NCBI GenBank assembly: GCA_019115305.1
Contig: DXDW01000187.1
Coordinates: 1-36,563 of the forward strand
Direction of reading: 5' to 3'
Length of the DNA stretch: 36,563 nt
Origin: Candidatus Anaerofilum excrementigallinarum
GTDB lineage: Bacteria; Bacillota; Clostridia; Oscillospirales; Ruminococcaceae
In this document: positions 8,396-16,174 of the stretch, piece after piece
How positions within the stretch are numbered: position 1 is the first letter of the stretch
How the letters are laid out: every line of letters starts with the position of its first letter
Made by a program: the position numbers and the translations under genes
Notes under the pieces: model-generated
What the model was told of the DNA's origin: nothing
Databases searched by the model: none
What the model saw: the letters and a program-made list of their open reading frames with translations, nothing else

Positions 8396-9412
8396 TTATT
8401 TTTTCAGCCAGCTCATCATGTTGCGCAGATCGGCGCCCACGGCCTCCACGGGATGCTCGGCCTCCCGGCGGCGGGTAGCCAGGAACTTGGCCTTGCGGCC
8501 GGCGCTCATCTCCTGCATGAACTCGCTGGCGAAGGTGCCGTCCTGGATCTCGGTGAGGACCTTCTTCATCTCCTTGCGGGTCTCCTCGGTGATGAGGCGC
8601 TTGCCGGTGCGGTAGTCGCCGTACTCGGCGGTGTTGGAGATGGAGTAACGCATCTTGCCGAAACCGCCCTGGTTGATCAGGTCGACGATGAGCTTCATCT
8701 CGTGGATGCACTCAAAGTAGGCCATCTCGGGCTCGTAGCCGGCAGCTACCAAAGTGTCGAAGCCGGCGTGCATCAGCTCGCAGACGCCGCCGCACAGAAC
8801 GGCCTGCTCGCCGAACAGGTCGGTCTCGGTCTCCTCCCGGAAGCTGGTCTCCAGGATGCCGGCGCGGCCGGCGCCGATGCCGCTGGCGTAGGCCAGAGCG
8901 ATCTCCTTGGCCTTGCCGGAGTAGTCCTGATGTACAGCGATGAGGCTGGGCACGCCCTTGCCCTCCAGGTACTGGCTGCGGACGGTGTGGCCGGGGCCCT
9001 TGGGGGCAACCATGATCACATCGATGTTCTTGGCGGGCTGGATGAAGTTGAAGTGGATGTTGAAGCCATGGGCAAACATCAGCACGTCGCCTTCCTTCAT
9101 ATAGGGGGCAACCTGGGCGTTGTAGATGTCGGCGGCCAGCTCATCGGGAACCAGCATCATGACGATATCGCCGGCCTTGGCGGCCTCCTCGATCTCCATC
9201 ACCTTAAAGTTGGGACAGGTGGCGGCGAAAGCCTCGGCCTTAGCCCAGTGACCGCTGCCCTTGCGCAGGCCAACCACTACGTTGACGCCGCTTTCGGCCA
9301 GGTTCATGGAATGGGCATGGCCCTGGCTGCCAAAGCCGATAACGGCCACGGTCTTGCCGTCCAGCAGGCCCAGATTGCAGTCCACGTCGTAGTACTTCTT
9401 GATCATTTCCAA
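8396..9412 (-). CDS. ilvC: ketol-acid reductoisomerase
   Basis: [76 protein letters not shown]. Confidence 0.98.
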   Translation of the reverse strand: MEMIKKYYDVDCNLGLLDGKTVAVIGFGSQGHAHSMNLAESGVNVVVGLRKGSGHWAKAEAFAATCPNFKVMEIEEAAKAGDIVMMLVPDELAADIYNAQVAPYMKEGDVLMFAHGFNIHFNFIQPAKNIDVIMVAPKGPGHTVRSQYLEGKGVPSLIAVHQDYSGKAKEIALAYASGIGAGRAGILETSFREETETDLFGEQAVLCGGVCELMHAGFDTLVAAGYEPEMAYFECIHEMKLIVDLINQGGFGKMRYSISNTAEYGDYRTGKRLITEETRKEMKKVLTEIQDGTFASEFMQEMSAGRKAKFLATRRREAEHPVEAVGADLRNMMSWLKK

Positions 9413-9483
9413 ACACTCCTCTTTATCCTAAAAATCTGTATCATAGCAGGGCCGCCAGGGCCCCGTGGTACCAAAAACAGTGC

Positions 9484-9996
9484 TCACCGCTGGGCGGGCC
9501 GGGCCTGCAGCTCCTTGCGGTCGCCGCGGCTCATGGCGGTGATGCCGGTGCGGCAGAGCTCCAGCACCTTGTACTGGCTGAGCATATTCAAAAAGGCGTC
9601 GATCTTTTCCGGCTCGCCGGTGAGCTCCATGCTCATGCTGTGGGGGGACAGGTCGATGATCTTGGCCTTGTAGATGCTGGCGATCTCGTGGAGCTCGGCC
9701 CGGTTGGCGGCGGTGGCCGTCACCTTGATGAGCAGCAGCTCCCGCTGCAGGCTGCTGTCGGCGTCCAGCCGGAAGATCTGGCAGGTCTCCTCCAGACGGG
9801 CGGTCTGCTTGATGATCTGATCCAGCACCTTTTCATCGTCGTGGACCACCACGGTGATGCGGGAGATGGCGGGGTCGTTGGTGGCCGACACGGTAAGGCT
9901 GTCGATGTTGAAGCCCCGGCGGGCAAACAGGCTGGATACCCGGGCCAGAACGCCCGCGTGGTTCTGCACCAGCACGCTGATTACTTCTCGTTTCAT
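9484..9996 (-). CDS. ilvN: acetolactate synthase small subunit
   Basis: MKREVISVLVQNHAGVLARVSSLFARRGFNIDSLTVSATNDPAISRITVVVHDDEKVLDQIIKQ ACT-domain regulatory subunit. Confidence 0.96.
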   Translation of the reverse strand: MKREVISVLVQNHAGVLARVSSLFARRGFNIDSLTVSATNDPAISRITVVVHDDEKVLDQIIKQTARLEETCQIFRLDADSSLQRELLLIKVTATAANRAELHEIASIYKAKIIDLSPHSMSMELTGEPEKIDAFLNMLSQYKVLELCRTGITAMSRGDRKELQARPAQR

Positions 9997-10013
9997 GGGT
10001 CTTGGCCCTCCTT

Positions 10014-11678
10014 TCAGCTCATCATGATGTCATCCAGAGTGCCGCCGGCGGGGATCATGGGCAGCACCTTTTCGTCCTTGTCGATGACGCATTCGATCCA
10101 CACAGGGCCCTTCTGCTCCAGCGCCCAGGCAAAGGCCTGGCGGAATTCCTCCAGATTGGTGCAGCGGCGGCCCTGGGCTCCAAAGGCCTCGGCCAGCTTG
10201 GGATAATCGGTTTTGCGGTGGGGGTCGGTGGCGGAGTAGCGGCGGCCGTAGAAGGCGGTCTGCCACTGGCGCACCATGCCCAGCACCTGGTTGTTGAAGA
10301 TGACGGTGATGACGGGCAGCTCGTAGCTGACAGCGGTGCAGCACTCGTTGAGGTTCATGTGGAAGCTGCCGTCGCCGGTGAGCATGATCACCCGGCGGCT
10401 GCCGGCCAGGGCGGTGCAGGCGCCGATGGCGGCGCCGTAGCCGAAGCCCATGGTTCCCAGGCCGCCGCTGGTGATAAAGCTGCGGGGGCGGACATGGCGC
10501 ACATACTGGGCGGCCCACATCTGGTGCTGGCCCACGTCGGTGACGTACACTGCGTCGGGGCCGGCCTGCTCGCAGATGCTGCCGATGATCTGGTGGGGCT
10601 TGAGGGAGTAAGCGTCGTCCCGGGGACGGTAGTCCTGGGCCTGCCAGCTGCGGATGAGCTCCATCCACTCGGGATGCTCGGCGGGCTGCACCAGAGGCAG
10701 CAGCGCCCGCAGCACGGTTTTGACATCGCCGATGACCCATTTGTCCACCGCGACGTTTTTGTTCACCTCGCTGGGGTCGATGTCGATCTGGAGAATGGAA
10801 GCCCGGCGGGCAAAGGTCTGGGGATTCAGGGCCACGCGGTCGGAGAAGCGGGTGCCGATGGCGATAACCAGGTCGGCCTCGTCCACCGCCTTGTTGGTGG
10901 TGCGGCAGCCGTGCATGCCCAGCAGACCCAAATTCAGCTCCTCGCCGTAGCCCAGAACGCCGGCAGCCATGAGGGTGTAGGTGGCGGGGATCTGGGCCTT
11001 CTGGGTCAGCTGGCGCAGCTCCTCGCCGGCCTCGCTGGCGGCCACGCCGCCGCCGAAGTAGATCACCGGACGCTTGGCGGCGTTGATCATCTCGGCCGCC
11101 TGGGCCAGGGCGGTGGCGTCGGGCACCGCGGGTGCCGGGGGCGTCCACCGGGGCCGGGGGTTGAACTCGCAGACGGCGCTGGTGACGTCCTTGGGGATAT
11201 CCACCAGCACCGGGCCCTTGCGGCCGCTCTGGGCAATGCGGAAGGCGCTGCGCATGACGTCGGCCAGCTCCTCCACCTTGCGCACCACAAAGTTGTGCTT
11301 GGTGATGGGCATGGTGATGCCGGCGATGTATACTTCCTGGAAGCTGTCCCGGCCGATGAGGCTGGTGCCCACATTGCCGGTGAAGGCCACCATGGGCACG
11401 CTGTCCATGTAGGCGGTGGCAATGCCGGTGACCAGGTTGGTGGCGCCGGGGCCGCTGGTGGCCAGCACCACGCCGGTGCGGCCGGTGGCCCGGGCATAGC
11501 CGTCGGCGGCGTGGGCCGCCCCCTGCTCGTGGGCCGTGAGGATATGGGTGATGCGGTCCTGGTATTTATACAGGGCATCGTACAGGTTGAGTACGCTGCC
11601 GCCGGGATACCCGAACATCACATCCACACCCTGCTCGATGAGCACCTCGGCAAAGATTTCTGATCCTGTCAGCTTCAT
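10014..11678 (-). CDS. ilvB: acetolactate synthase large subunit, biosynthetic type
   Basis: MKLTGSEIFAEVLIEQGVDVMFGYPGGSVLNLYDALYKYQDRITHILTAHEQGAAHAADGYARATGRTGVVLATSGPGATNLVTGIATAYMDSVP; ThDP-binding region GDGSFHMNLNE. Confidence 0.98.
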   Translation of the reverse strand: MKLTGSEIFAEVLIEQGVDVMFGYPGGSVLNLYDALYKYQDRITHILTAHEQGAAHAADGYARATGRTGVVLATSGPGATNLVTGIATAYMDSVPMVAFTGNVGTSLIGRDSFQEVYIAGITMPITKHNFVVRKVEELADVMRSAFRIAQSGRKGPVLVDIPKDVTSAVCEFNPRPRWTPPAPAVPDATALAQAAEMINAAKRPVIYFGGGVAASEAGEELRQLTQKAQIPATYTLMAAGVLGYGEELNLGLLGMHGCRTTNKAVDEADLVIAIGTRFSDRVALNPQTFARRASILQIDIDPSEVNKNVAVDKWVIGDVKTVLRALLPLVQPAEHPEWMELIRSWQAQDYRPRDDAYSLKPHQIIGSICEQAGPDAVYVTDVGQHQMWAAQYVRHVRPRSFITSGGLGTMGFGYGAAIGACTALAGSRRVIMLTGDGSFHMNLNECCTAVSYELPVITVIFNNQVLGMVRQWQTAFYGRRYSATDPHRKTDYPKLAEAFGAQGRRCTNLEEFRQAFAWALEQKGPVWIECVIDKDEKVLPMIPAGGTLDDIMMS

Positions 11679-11720
11679 TACTTTCCACTCCCTCTTTGTC
11701 GCTTTTCCGCCGCAAAAAAC

Positions 11721-11762
11721 AAAAAACGGCCTTTGTCTCCCCTCTTAAGAGACAAAGGCCGT
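11721..11762 (-). terminator. T-box-controlled intrinsic terminator upstream of ilvB
   Basis: Minus strand ggcctttgtctc-ttaagaggg-gagacaaaggcc then gttttttgtttttt. Confidence 0.85.
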
Positions 11763-12029
11763 CGCAAACAGCTCTCTGCGGTACCACTCTTCTTGCCGCC
11801 CCAAAGGGCGACCCCTCGCTCCGGCATGGCTGCCGGTTCCCCTGCTAACGGGAGAGAAACCCCGTCCGGACCTACCCAGGCGCAGACGCCCTTCGGCCGG
11901 CAGCTCCGGGAGGACTTGACACCGGGCGCCCGCACCGCCTTGCACCTGCCGGCGGCTCTCTGCAGCGGAAAATTCCCCGTGCTACTTGTTCCCATCATCG
12001 CCTTTTGCATATAATGCTTTCGTATATTG
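11721..12029 (-). ncRNA. T-box leader (tRNA-sensing riboswitch) of ilvBNC
   Basis: Minus-strand motifs gatgatgggaacaAGTAgc, cAGAGAGccgccggcaGGTGcaaggcgg, and the T-box core aagaagaGTGGTACCGCagagagc, followed by the terminator and ilvB. Confidence 0.92.
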
Positions 12030-12035
12030 TTCTAC

Positions 12036-12064
12036 ATTATATCCAGTTTTTCAGGGTATGTCAA
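12036..12064 (-). promoter_or_regulatory. consensus sigma-A promoter of the T-box/ilvBNC transcript
   Basis: Minus-strand TTGACA-N17-TATAAT (12059-12064 and 12036-12041), perfect consensus. Confidence 0.9.
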
Positions 12065-12083
12065 GAGATTTTTGTCCTTTCGG

Positions 12084-12518
12084 TCACCGGCGCCCGGCGG
12101 GGTCTCCGCCGCCGTCGATCCAGATCCACAGGTTGCCCTCCTCGTCCCGGGCGGCGGTCATCAGCCGGTTGGGCACCCCGGTGGGGGTGGGCAGATCGTC
12201 CTCGTAGGGCACAAAAAAGCTCTGGGGCGGTTCGTCCTCGTAAAACAGGTCGATCCAGGTGATGTCCCGGAACCGGGCCAGCCGCTCCAGCTGGTCCATG
12301 CTGGAAATGCCGCAGGCGGTGGTATAGGGCACCGCCGCCGCCCGGTCCAGGCAGATCTGGGCCTGTTCAAAGGTGGTGACGATGTTGTCCTCCCCGTTGG
12401 GCAGCGGATCGTTCCAGTCCCACACCTGGTCGATCTCCAATATCCGCACCAGATGGCCGGGGATCACCAGTACCTCGTCGTTTTCCATCACCAGCTCCAT
12501 GCGCTGCAGCATCCCCAT
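12084..12518 (-). CDS. conserved hypothetical protein
   Basis: 144-aa ORF from an ATG at 12518 preceded by gaggaggcgag; MGMLQRMELVMENDEVLVIPGHLVRILEIDQVWDW; no recognised domain. Confidence 0.6.
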   Translation of the reverse strand: MGMLQRMELVMENDEVLVIPGHLVRILEIDQVWDWNDPLPNGEDNIVTTFEQAQICLDRAAAVPYTTACGISSMDQLERLARFRDITWIDLFYEDEPPQSFFVPYEDDLPTPTGVPNRLMTAARDEEGNLWIWIDGGGDPAGRR

Positions 12519-12597
12519 ATTCCTCGCCTCCTCTGCGTGTTCTTTGCTATTGTACCACATCCCGGGGAAATGAAAAGTAAAATCTTTGGGAATATTT

Positions 12598-12626
12598 GGA
12601 GGCTGTCGAAAAATTCGACAGCCTCC
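12598..12626. repeat. 13-bp inverted repeat with 3-nt loop
   Basis: ggaggctgtcgaa-aaa-ttcgacagcctcc. Confidence 0.85.
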
Positions 12627-12711
12627 TGAGGGACACCAAACGCACCACCTGCGCAAAGCGCAGGGGATGCTTATTGGTTTCCCCCAGTACCCTTTTCCGG
12701 CGAAAAATCAC

Positions 12712-12742
12712 CCGGTTTTGCGCACAAAGCACACAAAACCGG
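12712..12742. repeat. inverted repeat, possible terminator-like hairpin
   Basis: ccggttttg...caaaaccgg followed by atgcttttt. Confidence 0.6.
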
Positions 12743-12761
12743 ATGCTTTTTCTGTCAAGGT

Positions 12762-12796
12762 GTCAGGATTCCCGGTACATGCCCGTGAATCCTGAC
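12762..12796. repeat. 10-bp inverted repeat
   Basis: gtcaggattc...gaatcctgac. Confidence 0.7.
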
Positions 12797-12931
12797 GTCA
12801 TTTTTATACTACACTATTTTCAGAAAAAGGGTCACTGATAAGTTTGTATTGTTTTATCCCGGGGCCTTACGCCGGGGCGCCGGGTGTGGTATGATAAAAA
12901 AAGAGCTTTTTACACCGAGGAGGGGTTTTGT

Positions 12932-13852
12932 ATGTCCATCCACACTGTATCTCTGGTGGGACTGGGGGCTTTGGGTATTCTGTTCGGCCACAAACTGGCC
13001 GGCTGTCCCGACTGCCGTCTGCGGGTGATCGCCGACGAGGACCGGGCCGCCCGCTACCGGGCCGAAGGGGTGATGTGCAACGGGGAAAAATGCGAATTTG
13101 ACTATGTTTCCCCCGCCGAAAAGCAGCCGGCGGATCTGGTGATCTTCGCGGTCAAGTCCACCCAGCTGGAAAGCGCCATCCGGGACGCCGCCGGTCAGGT
13201 GGGCCCCGACACGGTGCTGATCTCTCTGCTCAACGGCATTTCCAGCGAGCAGCGGCTGGAGGAGATCTGGCCGGGTCAGGTGGTCTACGCCGTGGCCCAG
13301 GGCATGGACGCCACCCGCAGCGGCCGCAGCCTGGTCTATTCCCAGCCCGGGGAAATCTGTTTCGGGGAAAAGGACGGCTCCCTCACCCCCCGCTGCGCGG
13401 CGCTGAACCGGCTGTTTGCCGCCGCCGGCATCCCCCATCTGCTCTGCGGCGACATCCTGCGCCGCCAGTGGAGCAAGCTGATGCTGAACGTGGGCCTCAA
13501 CCAGGCCACGGCGGTGTACGGGGTGGACTACGGCGGGGTGCAGAAGCCCGGCCCCGCCCGCACCGCCATGCTGGCCGCCATGCGGGAGGTGCAGCGCATC
13601 GCCGCCGCCGAGGGCATCCGGCTCACCGACGAGGAGTTTGACGAGTGGGTCAAGCGCACCGACAGCCTTTCCCCCACCGGCAAGCCCAGCATGCGCCAGG
13701 ACGCCGAGGCCGGCCGCCCCACCGAGCTGGATTTGTTTGCCGGCACCATCCGGGCTTTGGGCAAAAAGCACGGCATCCCCACCCCGGTGAACGATTCCTT
13801 TTACGAGGCCATCCTCCAGCTGCCCGCCGAGCGGGCCGCCCGGGGGCTGTGA
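12932..13852 (+). CDS. ketopantoate reductase family protein (ApbA/PanE-like)
   Basis: MSIHTVSLVGLGALGILFGHKL Rossmann start; DLVIFAVKSTQLESAI; LISLLNGISSEQRLEEIW; ILRRQWSKLMLNVGLNQATAVYG; gaggagggg upstream of ATG. Confidence 0.88.
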   Translation: MSIHTVSLVGLGALGILFGHKLAGCPDCRLRVIADEDRAARYRAEGVMCNGEKCEFDYVSPAEKQPADLVIFAVKSTQLESAIRDAAGQVGPDTVLISLLNGISSEQRLEEIWPGQVVYAVAQGMDATRSGRSLVYSQPGEICFGEKDGSLTPRCAALNRLFAAAGIPHLLCGDILRRQWSKLMLNVGLNQATAVYGVDYGGVQKPGPARTAMLAAMREVQRIAAAEGIRLTDEEFDEWVKRTDSLSPTGKPSMRQDAEAGRPTELDLFAGTIRALGKKHGIPTPVNDSFYEAILQLPAERAARGL

Positions 13853-13960
13853 CTTGCCAGCGGGGGGAAAATTCACTATAATAATGGATGTGCCGGGGCG
13901 GCCTGGGTCCTTTTTTCCGCCCCCCGGCGCCGGCAATTCTACGAAAGCAAGGTGAGTCCC

Positions 13961-14308
13961 ATGATTCCATCGGATTTCTTTACTGCTCTTTCCATCGACC
14001 AGACTTCGGTGATGGCCCGCTTCGGGGGCAGCGCCGCTCTGCTGGAACGCTTTTTGAAAAAATTCCCCGCCGACCCCTCCTGGCCTTCCCTCTGCACCGC
14101 TCTGGAGCAGCAGGATCTGCCCGAGGTGGAGCGGGCAGCCCACACCCTGAAAGGGGTGGCGGCCAACTTCGGCTTTGCCCGGCTGTCCCAGGCCTGCGCC
14201 GACATGGTGGCCGCCGTGCGGGCCGGCCGCCCCGAGGATCTTCCCGAAGCCTTTGGCCGGGCCAAGGAGCAGTACGAGGCCATTCTGGCCAAAATCGCCC
14301 AGATGTAA
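13961..14308 (+). CDS. Hpt (histidine phosphotransfer) domain protein
   Basis: LPEVERAAHTLKGVAANFGFARLSQACADMVAAVRAG carries the Hpt signature HxLKGxxxxxG; start could instead be the GTG at 13952. Confidence 0.85.
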   Translation: MIPSDFFTALSIDQTSVMARFGGSAALLERFLKKFPADPSWPSLCTALEQQDLPEVERAAHTLKGVAANFGFARLSQACADMVAAVRAGRPEDLPEAFGRAKEQYEAILAKIAQM

Positions 14309-14346
14309 AAATCCCCCTTTCCGCCCCGGCGGGAGGGGGATTTTTT
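14307..14346 (+). terminator. intrinsic terminator after the Hpt gene
   Basis: aaaatccccctttccgccccggcgggagggggatttttt. Confidence 0.8.
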
Positions 14347-14465
14347 CGGCATACCCGCCATACTTTTTCTCTCAAAGCTGTGCAGGGTGCCGATTTTTGG
14401 TTTTTTGCCGATTTTCCCTTGCCTTTTTGCCCCAAAACAGGCATAATACCTCGTTGGGTCCGTCC

Positions 14466-14526
14466 CATATAAATTCATAATATGGATGAATGTTTCTACC
14501 AGCTGCCCTGAACAGCTGCCTATGTG
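14466..14526 (+). ncRNA. purine-class riboswitch aptamer (guanine-like C at the specificity position)
   Basis: catatAAattcatAATATGGatgaatGTTTCTACCagctgCCCTGAAcagctgcCTATG: P2 attcat/atgaat with L2 aatatgg, J2/3 GTTTCTACC, P3 cagctg/cagctg with L3 ccctgaa, J3/1 cCTATG; P1 is weak. Confidence 0.82.
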
Positions 14527-14629
14527 TTCGGCCCCCCGCTGCGGGGGACCCTACCCTTTTGCAGCCGGTCAGGGCGCTTTTTTGCGCCCATCGCCTTTGC
14601 GGTCACAACAGGACAGGAGGAATTTTTGT

Positions 14630-16039
14630 ATGCAGTACGATCTCATCATTGTAGGCGCCGGTCCCGCCGGCATCTTCACCGCCCTGGAACTCATCCGCCG
14701 CCGCCCCGACCAGAAGATCCTGCTGGTGGAAAAAGGCCAGCCGGTGCAGCGCCGCCGCTGTCCCAAGGAGCAGACCGGCCGCTGCGTGAACTGCCGCCCC
14801 TGCTGCCACATCACCACGGGATTTTCCGGCGCGGGGGCCTTTTCCGACGGCAAGCTCAGCCTGAGCTGCGAGGTGGGGGGCGAGCTGCCCGACCTCATCG
14901 GGGCCGATCTGGCCCAGGAGACCATCGACTACACCGACAAGATCTATCTGGAATTCGGCGCCGACCCCCATGTGGAGGGTGTGGGCCATCCCGAAGCGGT
15001 GAAAAAGATCCGCCGCCGGGCCATCCAGGCAGGTCTGAAGCTGGTGGACTGCCCCATCCGCCATCTGGGCACCGAAAAGGCCCAGGAGATCTACTACGCC
15101 ATCCAGCAGGAACTGGAGCGGCTGGGGGTGGAACTGCTGTTCGGCACCGACTGCGCCGACCTGACGGTGGAAAACGGCCGCTGCATCGGCGTGGTGCTGC
15201 ACAAGGCCGGTGACCCCGAGGCCGACCGCCGGACCCTGCTGGCCAAAAACACCGTCATCGCCGCCGGACGCCGGGGCGCGGCCTGGCTGGAGGAGCTCTG
15301 CCGCCGCCACGGGGTGGAGCGCACCCCCGGCAATGTGGACATCGGCGTGCGGGTGGAGGTGCGCAACGAGATCATGGAGGAGGTAAACGAGGTCCTCTAT
15401 GAGTCCAAGCTCATCGGCTATCCCGCCCCCTTCAAAAACAAGGTGCGCACCTTCTGCCAGAACCCCGGCGGTTTTGTGAGCCAGGAAAACTACGACAACG
15501 ACCTGGCGGTGGTCAACGGCCACTCCTACAAGGAGAAAAAGTCGGACAACACCAACCTCTCCATCCTCTGCACCCACCATTTCCGGGTGCCCTTCGACCG
15601 GCCCATCGACTACGCCCGCAAGGTGGGCGAACTGACCAACATGCTGGGCGCCGGCCACATCCTGGTGCAGCGCTACGGGGACATTCTGGAGGGCAAGCGC
15701 ACCTGGCAGGAGGAGCTGCACCGCAGCAACCTGCGCCCCACTCTGCCCGACGCCGTGGCCGGTGACATCACCTCGGCCATGCCCTACCGCACCATGACCA
15801 ACATCATCAGCTTTATCCAGGCTCTGGACCAGGTGGTGCCGGGCTTTGCCTCCTCCGAGACTCTGCTCTACTCCCCCGAGCTGAAATTTTATTCCAACCG
15901 CATCGAGATGGACCCCCAGTTCCACACCAGCCTGCCGGGGCTGGCCTGTCTGGGCGACGCTTCGGGCTGGACCCGGGGTCTGATGATGGCCAGCGTCATG
16001 GGTGTGCTCATGGGCCGCCGTCTGGCCGAAGAAGCCTGA
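14630..16039 (+). CDS. NAD(P)/FAD-dependent oxidoreductase, COG2509-like
   Basis: MQYDLIIVGAGPAGIFTALELIRRRPDQKILLVEKG; CPKEQTGRCVNCRPCCHITTGFSGAGAFSDGKLSLS; C-terminal LACLGDASGWTRGLMMASVMGVLMGR; ATG preceded by acaggagg. Confidence 0.9.
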   Translation: MQYDLIIVGAGPAGIFTALELIRRRPDQKILLVEKGQPVQRRRCPKEQTGRCVNCRPCCHITTGFSGAGAFSDGKLSLSCEVGGELPDLIGADLAQETIDYTDKIYLEFGADPHVEGVGHPEAVKKIRRRAIQAGLKLVDCPIRHLGTEKAQEIYYAIQQELERLGVELLFGTDCADLTVENGRCIGVVLHKAGDPEADRRTLLAKNTVIAAGRRGAAWLEELCRRHGVERTPGNVDIGVRVEVRNEIMEEVNEVLYESKLIGYPAPFKNKVRTFCQNPGGFVSQENYDNDLAVVNGHSYKEKKSDNTNLSILCTHHFRVPFDRPIDYARKVGELTNMLGAGHILVQRYGDILEGKRTWQEELHRSNLRPTLPDAVAGDITSAMPYRTMTNIISFIQALDQVVPGFASSETLLYSPELKFYSNRIEMDPQFHTSLPGLACLGDASGWTRGLMMASVMGVLMGRRLAEEA

Positions 16040-16108
16040 TTTTCCGGCAAAAAGCAAAAAGAAGAGGCGAGTTCCCGGGCCTGTGCCCAAAATCCCGCCC
16101 CCTCGGCA

Positions 16109-16158
16109 GAAAAAACGCCCGCTTTTGGAAAACTCTCCAAAAGCGGGCGCTGTTTTTT
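16109..16158. terminator. bidirectional intrinsic terminator
   Basis: gcccgcttttgga...tccaaaagcgggc with an A-run on the left and tttttt on the right, between convergent genes. Confidence 0.85.
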
Positions 16159-16174
16159 GTATCTTTGTACAGAT

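Noticed and set aside
10002-11663. 553-aa plus-strand ORF antisense to ilvB
   Set aside because: Shadow ORF; ilvB is unambiguous on the minus strand.
11733-12014. Short ORFs inside the ilvB leader
   Set aside because: This region is explained by a T-box leader RNA on the minus strand; ORF translations show no coding features.
12598-12796. Possible CRISPR array from the repeated hairpins
   Set aside because: The three inverted repeats differ in sequence and spacing; no direct repeat/spacer structure and no cas genes.
14572-14589. gggcgc-tttttt-gcgccc as a riboswitch terminator hairpin
   Set aside because: The T-run lies in the loop rather than after the stem, so it is not a standard intrinsic terminator by itself; the alternative pairing described in the riboswitch finding is more plausible but unproven.
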